From NCBI GenBank assembly GCA_009733775.1, contig WOGZ01000089.1, positions 1-64,000 on the forward strand: DNA of 64,000 bases, given 5' to 3'. Shown here piece by piece: positions 43,391 through 53,435 of this stretch (position 1 is its first letter; each line of letters starts with the position of its first letter). A program made the position numbers and the translations under genes. The notes beneath the pieces are model-generated. The model made no database searches. It had not been told where the DNA came from and worked only from the letters and a program-made list of their open reading frames with translations. The DNA is from Alectoria sarmentosa. Its lineage: Eukaryota > Ascomycota > Lecanoromycetes > Lecanorales > Parmeliaceae.

Positions 43391-45337
43391 TCAAGTAACC
43401 ACAATCTCTCCGTCCTCGGACCCAGAATACGAAGTACCATCGCATTTTCCGCTGTGACCAGGCGGTGACACCTGCCGTCGGAGCTCTTCACTCTGCTGCG
43501 AAGACTTGTGTTTAGTCGCCATTCGATGATGAAGGGAATGCATGGGAATCTTAGCAACCGATTCCCGCAGCTCGGCCTCCACGGATTCAGCGCGCTCACG
43601 CTTTCTACTCTTCTTCCCCATGCCCGTATGCTTCTCTAGCTCACCCAACGGCTTGGCTGACGACTTAGGACCTTCGACCTCAACAGGGGTACTACTTTCA
43701 GATGTTCCATTGGCAAAGCTTTGGGGAGCCGGTTCCGGCTTTGGCACCCGCTTGCCAGGTTCGACGACCTTTCCTACAGCAGCGTCCACTAACCTCTTCT
43801 TGACAGGAGGCCTCGACTTGACTATCGGCTCATCTGGAGTCAGCTTCTTTGCCATCCGAAACATCCAAGCTAGGGTTTCATTTACTTCGGGCTCCGGCGG
43901 ATCGGCTAGCACTTGCGCCATAGACTTGGATAAGCCCGGTACGAAGGGGATGGCTGTCGGCCTAAGCGCGGACTGCGACTGCATCAAGGCACTTTGATTG
44001 ATAGGCGCTAGCTTTAGTGCTGACCCTTGATCTTGCAGTCCTACTGAGGCCTTGCCTGGAGCTGGTGCTCGTGCGTTGCCTGGTCTTGAGGCGTTGCCTG
44101 GTGTTGACGCTTGTGCTAGGGCAGGAACCGGGGACTCCATAGATTGAGCTGCCTTTGAGGTCTTTAGATCGATTGAGGGCCGGCTTACGTTGTCAGCTTG
44201 TTGGTTCCGTTCTTCGGCATTTTGATCACTTGAAAGACTTGGAGAAGACTGTGGACTCTCCGTAGGACTTATTACCAAGGTGGAGGGGTTAGGAGTCTGT
44301 TTAGAACCATGAGCCAGCGGGGCAAAACGGTTGGTTGAAGCTGCTTCTTCTTCAAAGGACTTCTGCTTGGGGCCTCCAATCGCAGGCGCCGACTTGCCTT
44401 TGGTGGCTGTAGTGAAACCTTGGTCGTCCGCTTCTTGAATCTTTTCGGTGCCCTCTTTCGCTGCTTTGGCCTTCAGATCTTTCTTTGCCGATATCTTTGC
44501 CTGTTGCACATCCTTGCCTTTCGTGCTCACAATCGACGTGCTCGCTGAAAGCGTTTGCGGAGAGCTTGGAGGCCCGGAGGTCTGCAGTGCCACGCCTTGG
44601 GTGGTGGGCATGGGCTTGGACGTGGAAGCATCGGATGCTATTCGAGGTAGAATGATAGCCTTGGCAAGCTTGACAAGGGAGCCATTCTCATCGCTCCCTT
44701 GTTTCTCTAACTCATTCTTCACAGATTGGAGTTGAGATTGGAGTTGATCTTGTTTCTCTAGATCATTCTTCAGTTGAGATTGGAGTTGATCTTGTTTCTC
44801 CAGCTTAACCTTCAGAGATTGGGTTTGAGATTGGAGTTGATCCTGTATAGAGTCGATCTGTTCAGACCCAGAAAGGAGACGTTCGGTCCTTGTTGCCTCA
44901 ATATCTTCTTTGTCCTGAAAAAGAGCTAACAGCTCGTCGAGTTTCCCTTCTAGCGCCCGGTTCAACGTTTGAAGCTTCACCACTTCCCCTTCGAGAGACC
45001 TAATCTTTGTTTGCAGCGCTTCATCGTTTTTATCATCAAATAGACTTCTAGGACGGTCCACGTTGTCCAAGGCCGTCTGTAGCTGCTGGATGTGGGCTTC
45101 GAGTCTCCCTTTTGTAACCTCAAATGACGCTTCCAAGCCGTCGAGGCGATCATCCTTGGCCTCACCGAGTCCTCTCTCCCGTTTGAGATGAGCTTCTACG
45201 CTTGCTTTCTCGCGTTTGAGCTCGGATTCCTCGCGTTCGAACTTCGCTTCCAACCTAGCAATCTTTCTCGCGAGCGTGTCGGTCCGAACCTTCTCATCCT
45301 CATAAAGCTGTTGCAAGGGTAATGTCGCGGACGACAT
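43391..45337 (-). CDS. Leader-family coiled-coil protein, large paralogue
   Basis: ATG at 45337; 648 residues, single exon. The N-terminal ~240 residues are coiled coil (TLARKIARLEAKFEREESEL; LEASFEVTKGRLEAHIQQLQ; DEALQTKIRSLEGEVVKLQ), including repeated KQDQLQSQL units. A long Ser/Pro/Ala/Lys low-complexity region follows, then a short conserved-looking segment (FVPGLSKSMAQVLADPPEPE; NETLAWMFRMAKKLTPDEP) and a basic tail. The motif NVDRPRSLFDDKNDEALQ parallels NTNRPESL..GDEALQ in the gene at 47956, so the two are paralogues in divergent orientation. Both have the shared leader. The leader in front is open in frame for a further 64 codons, but ATG 45337 is preferred because it matches the start position in the other copies. 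Function unknown. Confidence 0.75.
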   Translation of the reverse strand: MSSATLPLQQLYEDEKVRTDTLARKIARLEAKFEREESELKREKASVEAHLKRERGLGEAKDDRLDGLEASFEVTKGRLEAHIQQLQTALDNVDRPRSLFDDKNDEALQTKIRSLEGEVVKLQTLNRALEGKLDELLALFQDKEDIEATRTERLLSGSEQIDSIQDQLQSQTQSLKVKLEKQDQLQSQLKNDLEKQDQLQSQLQSVKNELEKQGSDENGSLVKLAKAIILPRIASDASTSKPMPTTQGVALQTSGPPSSPQTLSASTSIVSTKGKDVQQAKISAKKDLKAKAAKEGTEKIQEADDQGFTTATKGKSAPAIGGPKQKSFEEEAASTNRFAPLAHGSKQTPNPSTLVISPTESPQSSPSLSSDQNAEERNQQADNVSRPSIDLKTSKAAQSMESPVPALAQASTPGNASRPGNARAPAPGKASVGLQDQGSALKLAPINQSALMQSQSALRPTAIPFVPGLSKSMAQVLADPPEPEVNETLAWMFRMAKKLTPDEPIVKSRPPVKKRLVDAAVGKVVEPGKRVPKPEPAPQSFANGTSESSTPVEVEGPKSSAKPLGELEKHTGMGKKSRKRERAESVEAELRESVAKIPMHSLHHRMATKHKSSQQSEELRRQVSPPGHSGKCDGTSYSGSEDGEIVVT

Positions 45338-45551
45338 TTTAGAATCTAAACCAGCTGGGGCAAAAAGCTCCCAGTGGATACACACTCTCACACACTCACA
45401 CCCGAACGTGCGTGGACACAGGATCCAAAGAGGCCGGAGCCTCGTTCCCTCGATACCCGGTCCTCTGCTGAGCAGAGGAAGATCGTGATCGCGTAATGAA
45501 CAACAGCGTTGGTGCTGTTCTAGCAACAATCAGTTTCTTGAAGAGGAAAGG
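45338..45551 (-). promoter_or_regulatory. Leader cassette L6 upstream of the 45337 gene
   Basis: Minus-strand order: TCCTCTTCAAGAAACTGATT, GTTGCTAGAACAG, GATCACGATCTTCCTCTGCT, CAGCAGAGGACCGGG, GGCTCCGGCCTC, CGGGTGTGAGTGTG, TATCCACTGGGAGC, CCCAGCTGGTTTAGATTCTA, then the ATG. It matches L5 and L2 block by block with small insertions. ATCACGTGAT at 45600-45609 lies about 50 bp upstream, followed on the minus strand by GGCGCTAG. Confidence 0.65.
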
Positions 45552-45599
45552 AATCTGGAACAAGCGTGTTGATAGTTGAGCGGGTGACTAGCGCCACGG

Positions 45600-45609
45600 A
45601 TCACGTGAT
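45600..45609. promoter_or_regulatory. ATCACGTGAT palindrome (bHLH-type box)
   Basis: A perfect 10-bp palindrome with a CACGTG core, about 50 bp upstream of leader L6. On the minus strand it is followed by CCGTGGCGCTAG, as in the other two boxes. Likely activator site for the 45337 gene; inferred. Confidence 0.45.
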
Positions 45610-47703
45610 GACAAGATTCTCCACACATTTTGCTGCAACGCAAGCTGAGTTGTTTAAAGTTGGAGGAACAAAATTGTCTTATCATAAGTTGGGGCATCAG
45701 GAGGCGACTATGATGGCCTAGAAAGGTCTCATTTCACGCAGTACTCGTTTCAATAGCGGCTCGCAGTCCTAGAATCATCCTCTGTGAACGGAGCCTCTTG
45801 AAATTTCTGTACGATCGAAGAAGCTCCTGGGGCACTCCATAATTTGATTAATGAAATAGAATCCTAATAGGAGGTCACCGGAACGGAACGAAGACGATGC
45901 AGTTCAGTGATCGCTCTCTCCCAACCAGCACTCCCACACAATGTTCCTGTTCACGCAACACTTTACCGTGGCAAAAGCGTTCCGCTGGGCAGATTGCTTC
46001 TCCTCAGTGCTACTATTCTGGAGCCTGTGTACACGTGAGGTTAGGAAGCGTCAGAGCGAGCTCTCGCTGACAAGTTGCCTAGATCCTTCCGCTACCTTCC
46101 TCGTCTGCCTCCTTCAGCTGCTCGTCTATCCCATACTGTCCAATCGGCTCTGCGCCCTTTTCACGTGCTCATAAAACACCCTCACCTTTCCATGTATGCT
46201 ACTGCGAGATAGCCCGCAAGCTGACTCCTAGTATGACTGGCCATCAAGACATCCGTTCGACTAGGCTGGGAATGATACTCTGTGGCTTGGAGGCTCCTCG
46301 CACAGCGAGAGACGTGGGCAACAAAGATCGGATCACGTTCTATCATTGTGTTAGCGATGTGTGGGGCCCACTTATGGCTTATTAAAGCCCTTGCCAAAGC
46401 TGGCGTACATAGCCTAAGTCCTATTACGATTCTGGGGCTGGACGGAAATCAAATGCAAGCAAGGTGGTGGAACGGCCAAGGGCCTTTTTAAGAATATGCA
46501 ATGCTTGCAAGATAGGAGATGCAATCTAATTCCCATTTCCTGACTTCTTATCCATCTGACGCCTTAAACACAAGCGAAATACAAATCAACGTAACTCGTG
46601 CTTCAAATCCCCACACTTGGTCCACGTCGGCCTTCGTAGTCACTCCTGGTGTCAATTTCTTGAACATTCTTATGTGAGACGGAGGTGAGGTGTGGTTGAA
46701 CGGGAAGGTTCACGTCAGTCATTAGCGCCGAACACGCCGATGACGACATCATTTCCATCCACTCGCAACTTTTATTGTTTTCGACACGCCGACCTTGCAG
46801 GAACATTGTCCTCGAATCAATCAAAAATACGTCCTAGAGGAGGGGCGCAAGTATTGAGCATCTCACTCTGGAGGCAAAACTTGCATGGTGCGCTTTTTAT
46901 CTTGGCCGTTTGCTGTAGTATTGAAAGATTCTCAGTCAGTGATACGGGAGTTGGTCACGGCAGCCATTTAGGTAAAACGCGCGAATACTGATTGGTTGCA
47001 ATGGGAAATACTACAGCTTTCGCATTTCCACTCGATGCTACCCGTAATGTCCGAGCCCGTGGGTAGACAACAATGATGGCGGCTTACATTTCTAATGTGT
47101 GATTGATTTACGAGAATTTGTGACCATAAGAAAGCTTGAATACTTCAGGCTGTCGGGAAACGTAATGACATGGTCGGAGCAGACGTCGACTGCGTGGGAG
47201 CGACTTGAGAAGAATGCTGCTGCTGCTGAGGGATGCACATATAAACCCTTACGCATCTCGTCAGTACCCCCTCTATCTGATCACCCCTATACTCACATCT
47301 CCGCCAATTTATAGTCATCGACCTTTTGGAGATCTGTCTCAGAAACGACTCTGCTGTGGTGGCGGAGTAAGACATGGAATTTAAGTAGTAGAAGAATGCG
47401 CTGCGTAAGTCTGGCCTTGTCCGCTTCGTTGCAGGGATTCAACAGAGGTTTTCCTTAGCATCTGGGCTGTATTCAGTTGGGATCTTGAAAGGCTTGCGAA
47501 TGTAACCGGCCGCCAGTCCGTCCTCGCAGAAGCTGCTGGAAGTCCTACTCGCTTAGAGAGTAAGAGTGCTAGGAAAGGAAAGTCGGTACTCAAAGATGAT
47601 TTCTGTATAGAGACAAAGCATGCAAGGCTTCTACTTAATCTATGAGACAATGATAGCAAGAGCAGCAGATTGCTACTTGCAAAGTGCGTCAGGAAGGCTT
47701 GTC

Positions 47704-47713
47704 ATCACGTGAC
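47704..47713. promoter_or_regulatory. ATCACGTGAC box upstream of leader L4
   Basis: CACGTG core about 60 bp upstream of the leader start, followed immediately by GGCGCTAGCG. Same arrangement as at 30870 and 45600. Confidence 0.45.
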
Positions 47714-47762
47714 GGCGCTAGCGAGGGCCACAAATTGTCATGACCTCGCGCCCCCACCGCGT

Positions 47763-47955
47763 CTTTTTTCTCTTCAAGAGATTGATATCTGCTAGAGCGA
47801 ACTGCTTGCCGTATTTATCGCGATCTTCCCCCCTAGCTCACTAGGGGACCGTGGGTACTGCGGGAAAAAGAGATTGAAGTCTCGAAGGGTCTGAGGACCC
47901 AAGTGTGTCTAAGGCACTGTCGCACAGAGCGGCAGCGTGCAAACTTAAAAACAAA
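47763..47955 (+). promoter_or_regulatory. Leader cassette L4 upstream of the 47956 gene
   Basis: Begins with a pyrimidine tract (CTTTTTTCTCTTCAAGAGAT), then TTGATATCTGCTAGAGCG, CTTGCCGTATTTATCGCGAT and CTTCCCCCCTAG. Its 3' part (AAGTGTGTCTAAGGCACTGT; CGGCAGCGTGCAAACTTAAA) differs from L5/L6 but matches the spacer between L1 and L2 at 31150-31212. Hence two 3'-end types exist in the leader family. Confidence 0.6.
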
Positions 47956-49341
47956 ATGTCAGAAATGACATCACCTTCACTGCCATCAGGAGCTGATGGG
48001 GTTCGCGTCAAAAGGCTTGAGCGCGAGCTCGCCGAGTTGAAATCGAGTCAATCGATTCAGAGCCAAAACCACAATAAGGCTCTTGACGATATTGACAAAC
48101 TCGAAGCGAAAGTCGAGAGACTCATCGCTGACAAAGGTCGTCTTATCGCGGATGCCGAAGCTGCATCACGCAATACCAATCGGCCTGAGAGTTTAGGCAT
48201 CGAGAAGGGTGCACAGGGTGACGAGGCTCTCCAGGCCAGGATCATGGAGCTGGAAAAGACAGTCAAAGACAGGGAGGCTGATGTCGTGGCGGCCTCGACG
48301 AAAGACTGGGCCGCCGTTGCACCTGTGCTGAACAACGCTCTCTACCAGCAAAATTTGAAGCTCTTGAAGGCTCGCAAACTGCAAGCCGAGGATAAAAAGA
48401 AGCTCCTTGAGCGGACCAAAGTGCTTGAAGAGCAGAACGAGATGCTCAAAGGCAAACTTTCACGCGCCCGAACTTACGCTCTTCAATACGATGACCTCGT
48501 GGATTCAGGGACGGGCCTTGTCGATTCTACCCTTCAGCGAACTAAACAGCAAGCTAAACAGCAAGCTAAACAGCAAGCAGAACAGCAAGCAGAATTATCA
48601 GGCAGTCTTGAGAGAATCAAGAACTTCTCGAAAAAGAAATCAGATTTGCTCATCAGGCTGAAGGACGAGTGCACTCTGGAGCAAGCAGGAACTGTTCCTC
48701 CTACGACAGAATCCGGCCCCCACATCCTAAGCCGTGGAGTGCAGGGCTCTGGAAGCTCAAACACCCCTCCAGCATCAGTCAAACTTGCTTCGCCTGCAGC
48801 AGCAAAGACATCGACTCTCGCGCCACCTCCGGACCAAGCGAAGACGCCCTCGTCACCTAAGCAAATTGTGGCTGACGAGAAGTTGAAGCAACCAGAGACG
48901 ACATCGGCTTCAGGTCTTGGTAGAAAGATTTTGAAGACTTCTGCTGAGGTCCTTGCGAGTCCGCCGGAAAGGCAAATCAGTTCAACCATCAGGTTGGCCT
49001 TGGAGTTGCACGACAAAAAGCCAGACCCTCTGGCCAAGTCCATAATTTCGGCCCGCCTAGCTCATTTAAAGGCTCTCCAAGCCCAAGGTACCGTTGAACC
49101 TGCTAAACAGTCTCCTGCAGAGCCTAGAGCTGTGGATGAACTGATGGAGCAAGCGTCCGGCCGCAAAGATTCCAAAATCGAAGGTTCAAAGACGAAGCAG
49201 TCTTCGTATACAAAAGATGATGTGTCTATAAGTGCATTGTTGGATGAAAGAATGGGCCCCATCCAACGGGGGATGAAAAGGTGCGACATTGACGACGGCG
49301 AGGAACCGGACTCGAAGCGGAGATTCTTAGCCCATCGTTGA
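47956..49341 (+). CDS. Leader-family coiled-coil protein, small paralogue
   Basis: ATG at 47956; 461 residues, no intron. Coiled coil over residues about 15-125 (VKRLERELAELKSSQSIQSQ; ALDDIDKLEAKVERLIADKG; QARIMELEKTVKDREADV) and 140-195. A Gln/Lys/Ala repeat (TKQQAKQQAKQQAEQQAEL) is encoded by a 15-bp-like tandem repeat at about 48541-48596. A Pro/Ser/Lys-rich stretch follows, then SSTIRLALELHDKKPDPLAK and SIISARLAHLKALQAQ. Paralogous to the 45337 protein through the NxxRPxSL..DEALQ block. After the stop at 49341 the + strand stays protein-like in a shifted frame (next entry), so this protein may be a truncated version of a longer ancestor. Confidence 0.7.
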   Translation: MSEMTSPSLPSGADGVRVKRLERELAELKSSQSIQSQNHNKALDDIDKLEAKVERLIADKGRLIADAEAASRNTNRPESLGIEKGAQGDEALQARIMELEKTVKDREADVVAASTKDWAAVAPVLNNALYQQNLKLLKARKLQAEDKKKLLERTKVLEEQNEMLKGKLSRARTYALQYDDLVDSGTGLVDSTLQRTKQQAKQQAKQQAEQQAELSGSLERIKNFSKKKSDLLIRLKDECTLEQAGTVPPTTESGPHILSRGVQGSGSSNTPPASVKLASPAAAKTSTLAPPPDQAKTPSSPKQIVADEKLKQPETTSASGLGRKILKTSAEVLASPPERQISSTIRLALELHDKKPDPLAKSIISARLAHLKALQAQGTVEPAKQSPAEPRAVDELMEQASGRKDSKIEGSKTKQSSYTKDDVSISALLDERMGPIQRGMKRCDIDDGEEPDSKRRFLAHR

Positions 49342-50096
49342 AGATAATACCGAAGGAGGCGTTCGGGTCAAGGATACCGCTGGGCATGCTGTCCACGTCA
49401 CTGACTCTCCGCTACAGCAGAAGCCTGAAGAGTTGGACTCTTCTGTAGAGCAGGAGCCCGAAGACTTTGACCCTCCGTTAGAGCAAGAGCCCCAAAGCAC
49501 TGATTCTCCAGTAGAGCAGGAGCCCCAACATGTGGACTCTTCTCCAGAAGAGGTGTCCCAATTCACGGACTCTCCTACAGAGAGGGAGCCCCAAAACACG
49601 GACTCTGCTGCAGAGGAAAAGCAGTGGAGCGCGCCTGAGAGCGAAGCAGCGCAAGCACTGCCTGAGAGATTTCCCAGGTCTTCCGCCGAAACCGAATTGC
49701 TCAAGTTAAAAGACAGGAAGAGCCTGAATCGTCTCACTCCCCTCTGAGCCCGAAAGAACCTTGCCGCTTTGATTGCTGCAATTCGCCTCCTCGAGCTAAG
49801 TATCCTCGCTGTGAATTTGTCACGATAGACTTACGCTGCCCAGTAAGTGTCCGGCAGATTCGATTCGATATCCATTGCCGCCCGTTCCTCCTCCACAATC
49901 CACCATTCAACCCTCTCCTACATCCGGATCAGCAAGTCTCGAGTGCTGCAAGCGCACCGAGATCTCTCCACACGGAAGAACGGCAGGCTGAGAAGATTGC
50001 GCAAGGCACTTTGTCCTCAACACTTTCACAGGGGCGGGCACCAGCGTTTCGCTTACGACGCCGTTTTCAGGCGGGCGTTTCTGCGAAATTTTAATG
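49342..50096 (+). pseudogene. Frameshifted 3' continuation of the 47956 gene with 33-bp repeats
   Basis: Immediately past the stop, a frame shifted by one reads PIVEDNTEGGVRVKDTAGHA and then an acidic repeat up to 49747. From about 49700 a third frame takes over (QEEPESSHSPLSPKEPCRF; KYPRCEFVTIDLRCPVSVR; QIRFDIHCRPFLLHNPPFNP) and runs to a TAA near 50096. The smooth hand-over of open frames suggests two single-base indels in a formerly longer ORF. It could instead be chance or alternative splicing that I cannot see. Confidence 0.4.
49430..49630 (+). repeat. Degenerate 33-bp minisatellite (11-residue acidic repeat)
   Basis: Six units translate as DSSVEQEPEDF, DPPLEQEPQST, DSPVEQEPQHV, DSSPEEVSQFT, DSPTEREPQNT and DSAAEEKQWSA. 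The spacing is a multiple of three, so the frame is kept, which points to past coding function. Confidence 0.7.
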
Positions 50097-50667
50097 CAGA
50101 TGATAGCAGACAAGAGGCTTGAGGTAATGCGCTTGAGTCCACAAGGTTTCTGACATGTTGCATGGTGAGTGATTTTCAACGCAGAAGAATGGCATGTGCT
50201 GACCACTTGTAGATCGTTCGGCCAGCGATCCTACCTGACATTCACTGTCAATCCTACTCTTGGGCCTTGCCATTCTTTGGTCAATCCTGATGCCGTGAGC
50301 TAGACGGTACCCCTGTGTGGGGATCAAGTGCGGGTGCCGTGCAGGATCTCGTGGCGAGGTTTCAAGGGATGGGGGAATGAAAGAGCATTGGGCTAGGGGA
50401 ATCTCTTGTTGAAAAGGCTAGGCTGGTAGGAGGGGATGACTGGACAGATGACAAATGTATATTAATCAATGTTCTGAGGAGGGTGGAACAAAAAGTTTCA
50501 ACCGTAGGGAAGGGTGGCATTAAAGCCCCTTTTTCGTTACTTTAGCAAGACAGTCTGTAGGTTCAAATGGCGCTCTAAAATCTACGAATGAATAATTTCT
50601 GCAAGAAAACGTTATATTTGTAGACTAAAAACGTGCTATATAATGATCGCGAAACTGGAAACTAATC
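50097..50667. other. Intergenic, nothing recognised
   Basis: About 570 bp between the convergent end of the coiled-coil gene remnant (+) and the helicase pseudogene (-). No ORF with recognisable features. Confidence 0.4.
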
Positions 50668-53414
50668 TCAAGATCTGTCCAGCTCCTTCCTCATACCCAC
50701 CCAAGGAGCACCTTCCACCCGGTAATTGCGGTCTTCGACATCGCCGACCATGTTAACAAGAGCATTGTATTGCCTACCGCGAAACGACGGTAGCATCCCT
50801 ACTGCGAGTGAGGGCGACATTGGGACTCCTCACGCGGCCAGTGACTGTGTCCACTTTGACGTAGTCTTCGCCTTCGGTCTCTTCATTGTCCTCAACCGCG
50901 ACCTCATCGAGTGTCTCTGCAGAATCGAGCTTGTCCTTCGCAGCGACAGTGTCAACGATAACAACCCGAGCCTCCTTACCCTACCTGGAAGGTGTCGACG
51001 GTAGCGACCTCGATAGCACTTTTGATCTCTTGATTCCATTTCATTGCCTGAATCTTTTTACGGATAAGGCGACGTTGTCCTTGGTAATAGGAAAGGACTT
51101 TGATCATTTTAGCTTTGATCGTTCCTTCGGCGAGGAAGCGCGCGATCATATTGAGTATTACGTCGGCATTGGCGTGATTGACGAGGGACGTTCCGTTGTG
51201 CTCGACCCGTGAACAACCATTTGGCACGTTGGTGAGGACGTACTCTGATCCTTCCTTGTTGTCTCCGTCGACCCCACTTTCCTTGGTCATCCTGCGCATG
51301 GCTTGCCGTACGTCGTTGTCCTCTTTGACAAATTGTGAGTCCTTCAGACCTTCGCCGTCGTAGAACTGGTGTCGCGGAAATCTGGAGTTTGCCGGACACA
51401 TGCGATACTGGGTGTCCAGGAGCATGGTTTCGTATCCCTTGACGGCCAGTAAAGTCAATGGTGACATCTTGGCATTCGCAATGAATTCGTTTGCTTTGCC
51501 AGACAACGCCGTAGGTTCGAGCTGTTGAATGTCACCGAACAAGAAGACATCCTTCCAGTGACCGAATATCGTAAGTGGCACACAGAGAATGGGAATGGAG
51601 ATCTGGCCAGCTTCATCACAAAAGATGACTGTTGGCACAAAGGAGTGGTGGTCTGAGAGCAGAGGACCTCCGCAGTTGCTCGCTGTGGTGAACAAGATAT
51701 GCGTATCTGCCAGCACTCGCTCACTCATAACATCGCTCGCGTCCTCGAGTGCCGTTCTCTCTGCCTTGGCGACCATGCCGTCCTTGGAGACGTCGTTGGC
51801 AATGCGCTCTTTGTACTTTGCAGACTTGTCGAACTTGGCGACGGAGATCTCACCACTCTCTATATATTTATAGAACTCCTCCGAGGACAGACGATCTCAA
51901 ATCTCTCTGCAACGCGCCTCAGCCTCCATGCTATCTTCTTCGGTAAGCTCCCAGATGCGGTAGTCGAGTGTCATGCCACTGGCAACGTTGGACCGCTTTA
52001 TGGCTTCGTGGTTCTGGACGGCCAGGACCGCCTCATCGACGTTCTTGTACGACGAGAGTATGTCCTTAGCATATTCTTGCCGTACTGCAAACTCCATACA
52101 AATCTTGTCGAGCCCGTTGCGGATGGCTGGGTGATCCTGAGCCTCTTCTGGCGGCTGGTATTCAGGAAATTTGTCCGCCTCGCCCTCTTCGCCAGTGTAA
52201 TGAGCATAGGCGAGCTTTGCAAGCCGCGTTGCTCTCTCTGCGCTATCAGTCTCAAGGCGAAGACATTTGTAGACCTTTCTCTCTTCCGGAGTAAGACCAG
52301 TCTAGACAGCATTGGCATCTGTGTCCACTGCCACGCTGGAAGAAGCGACACAAGCCACTTTGTGCCCAATCTTGGTCAGGGCAATGACCTTGTCACGAAG
52401 AGTCCTGGTTTTCTCTGCACCTGTTGGACCTTGTACCACCGTTATCCTGCTTCGCATAGAAGAGGCTGCATTCAGTGCGATATCCTGGGTATGGTTGTGC
52501 TTTCGGGATTTCCCAAACTCCTCAAGGAACTGCCTGTACCTCTCCTTGTTGGCATCTGACCGACTGTGCGCAAGCTCCACTGTAAGGTCGGTGAGCTTGG
52601 GAGCTGCGTTGGGAACTGACCAAAAGGCAAGACGTATTTCGTCAAGCAGCTCTGGCGAAAAATCGGGCCTGCAGAATTTCTCAGAGGCTGTTTGCTCCCG
52701 AATCGCCGACGTACGGCTGACCTTGACCTTGAGCTTGGCAGGATATAGTTTCCGGTTCTCTAGGTTTTTGGCGTCATGGTAGCTCTTCAGCTGCAGCTTG
52801 GACTTTTTCGGTATGGTCATCAAGACACAGAAGTCTGTTCCGGTCTTCTCGAGCCAGGCTTTTCCTCCTAAATTGTCAACACGGCCGAAACAGATGTTTT
52901 CTTTGACCACTTCGTGCTCTTGTCCTCGTGCCTTGTCGCCGTTGTAGATGTCTATCATGACGATGTCGCCTGGTTCAGGTTTGGCGTCTTTCAAGCCGGT
53001 CTCCGGGTCTCAACTCATCCGAACGCCAACCTGGTAAGTGTCTCTCATAAGCGAGGTAGATTTCGAGTCCTTGCTGTCGATGCTGAATACTGGCATTCTC
53101 TGCAGGAAAATACCGTGCAAACGCCGCTCAAGCCTAACGTGAATACCATCATTGTATTGCATCTCGCGCTCGATGGGAACACCGAAGGTGAAGTGGAAGG
53201 TCTTGATCGAATCCCACGTTACTTGTTTCGGCATGCTGTAGTATGAACGCCTGCCCAACCTATTCTCGACATTCTTGTCAGTAGAGTCGGTTACCGTGGG
53301 AGACCGCACATACATACTGTTGCCGGTCTTCTCGACGGTTTTGAGGTCGAAGCTGATCACAGGCTTGTCCGATCCATCCAAGTATTGATGGAATGGCGGT
53401 GTGTGGTCCTCCAC
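50668..53414 (-). pseudogene. Decayed SF1 (UPF1/NFX1-like) RNA/DNA helicase
   Basis: One long minus-strand coding history is interrupted by in-frame stops at 53010-53012 (TGA), 52302-52304 (TAG) and 51897-51899 (TGA), and by frameshifts near 50985 and 50775. Reading through them gives SF1 motifs in order: ITVVQGPTGAEKTRTL (P-loop, normally GPPGTGKT, here altered), VIFCDEAGQISIP (Walker B), FLFGDIQQLEPTAL (motif III), LLDTQYRMCPANSRFP (motif IV), VATVDTFQ then GKEARVVIVDTVAA (motif V), and NVALTRSRDATVV (motif VI). The stops fit C-to-T type changes (CGA to TGA, TGG to TAG). The 5' end is joined to a truncated copy of the shared leader (L7). Not functional as it stands. Confidence 0.82.
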
Positions 53415-53435
53415 CCCATCGATTAATGATCGGAG

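Larger units (their letters stand above)
45552..47762. other. Divergent intergenic region between two leader-family genes
   Basis: About 2.2 kb between L6 (minus) and L4 (plus). ATCACGTGA boxes stand near both ends (45600-45609 and 47704-47713), each with CGCTAG on the gene-proximal side. ORFs inside (for example 45941-46174 and 46692-46991 plus) lack motifs and I do not support any of them. Confidence 0.45.

Noticed and set aside
45941..46174. 77-codon + strand ORF between the divergent leader genes
   Set aside because: Cys/Leu-rich without a motif and no supporting context.
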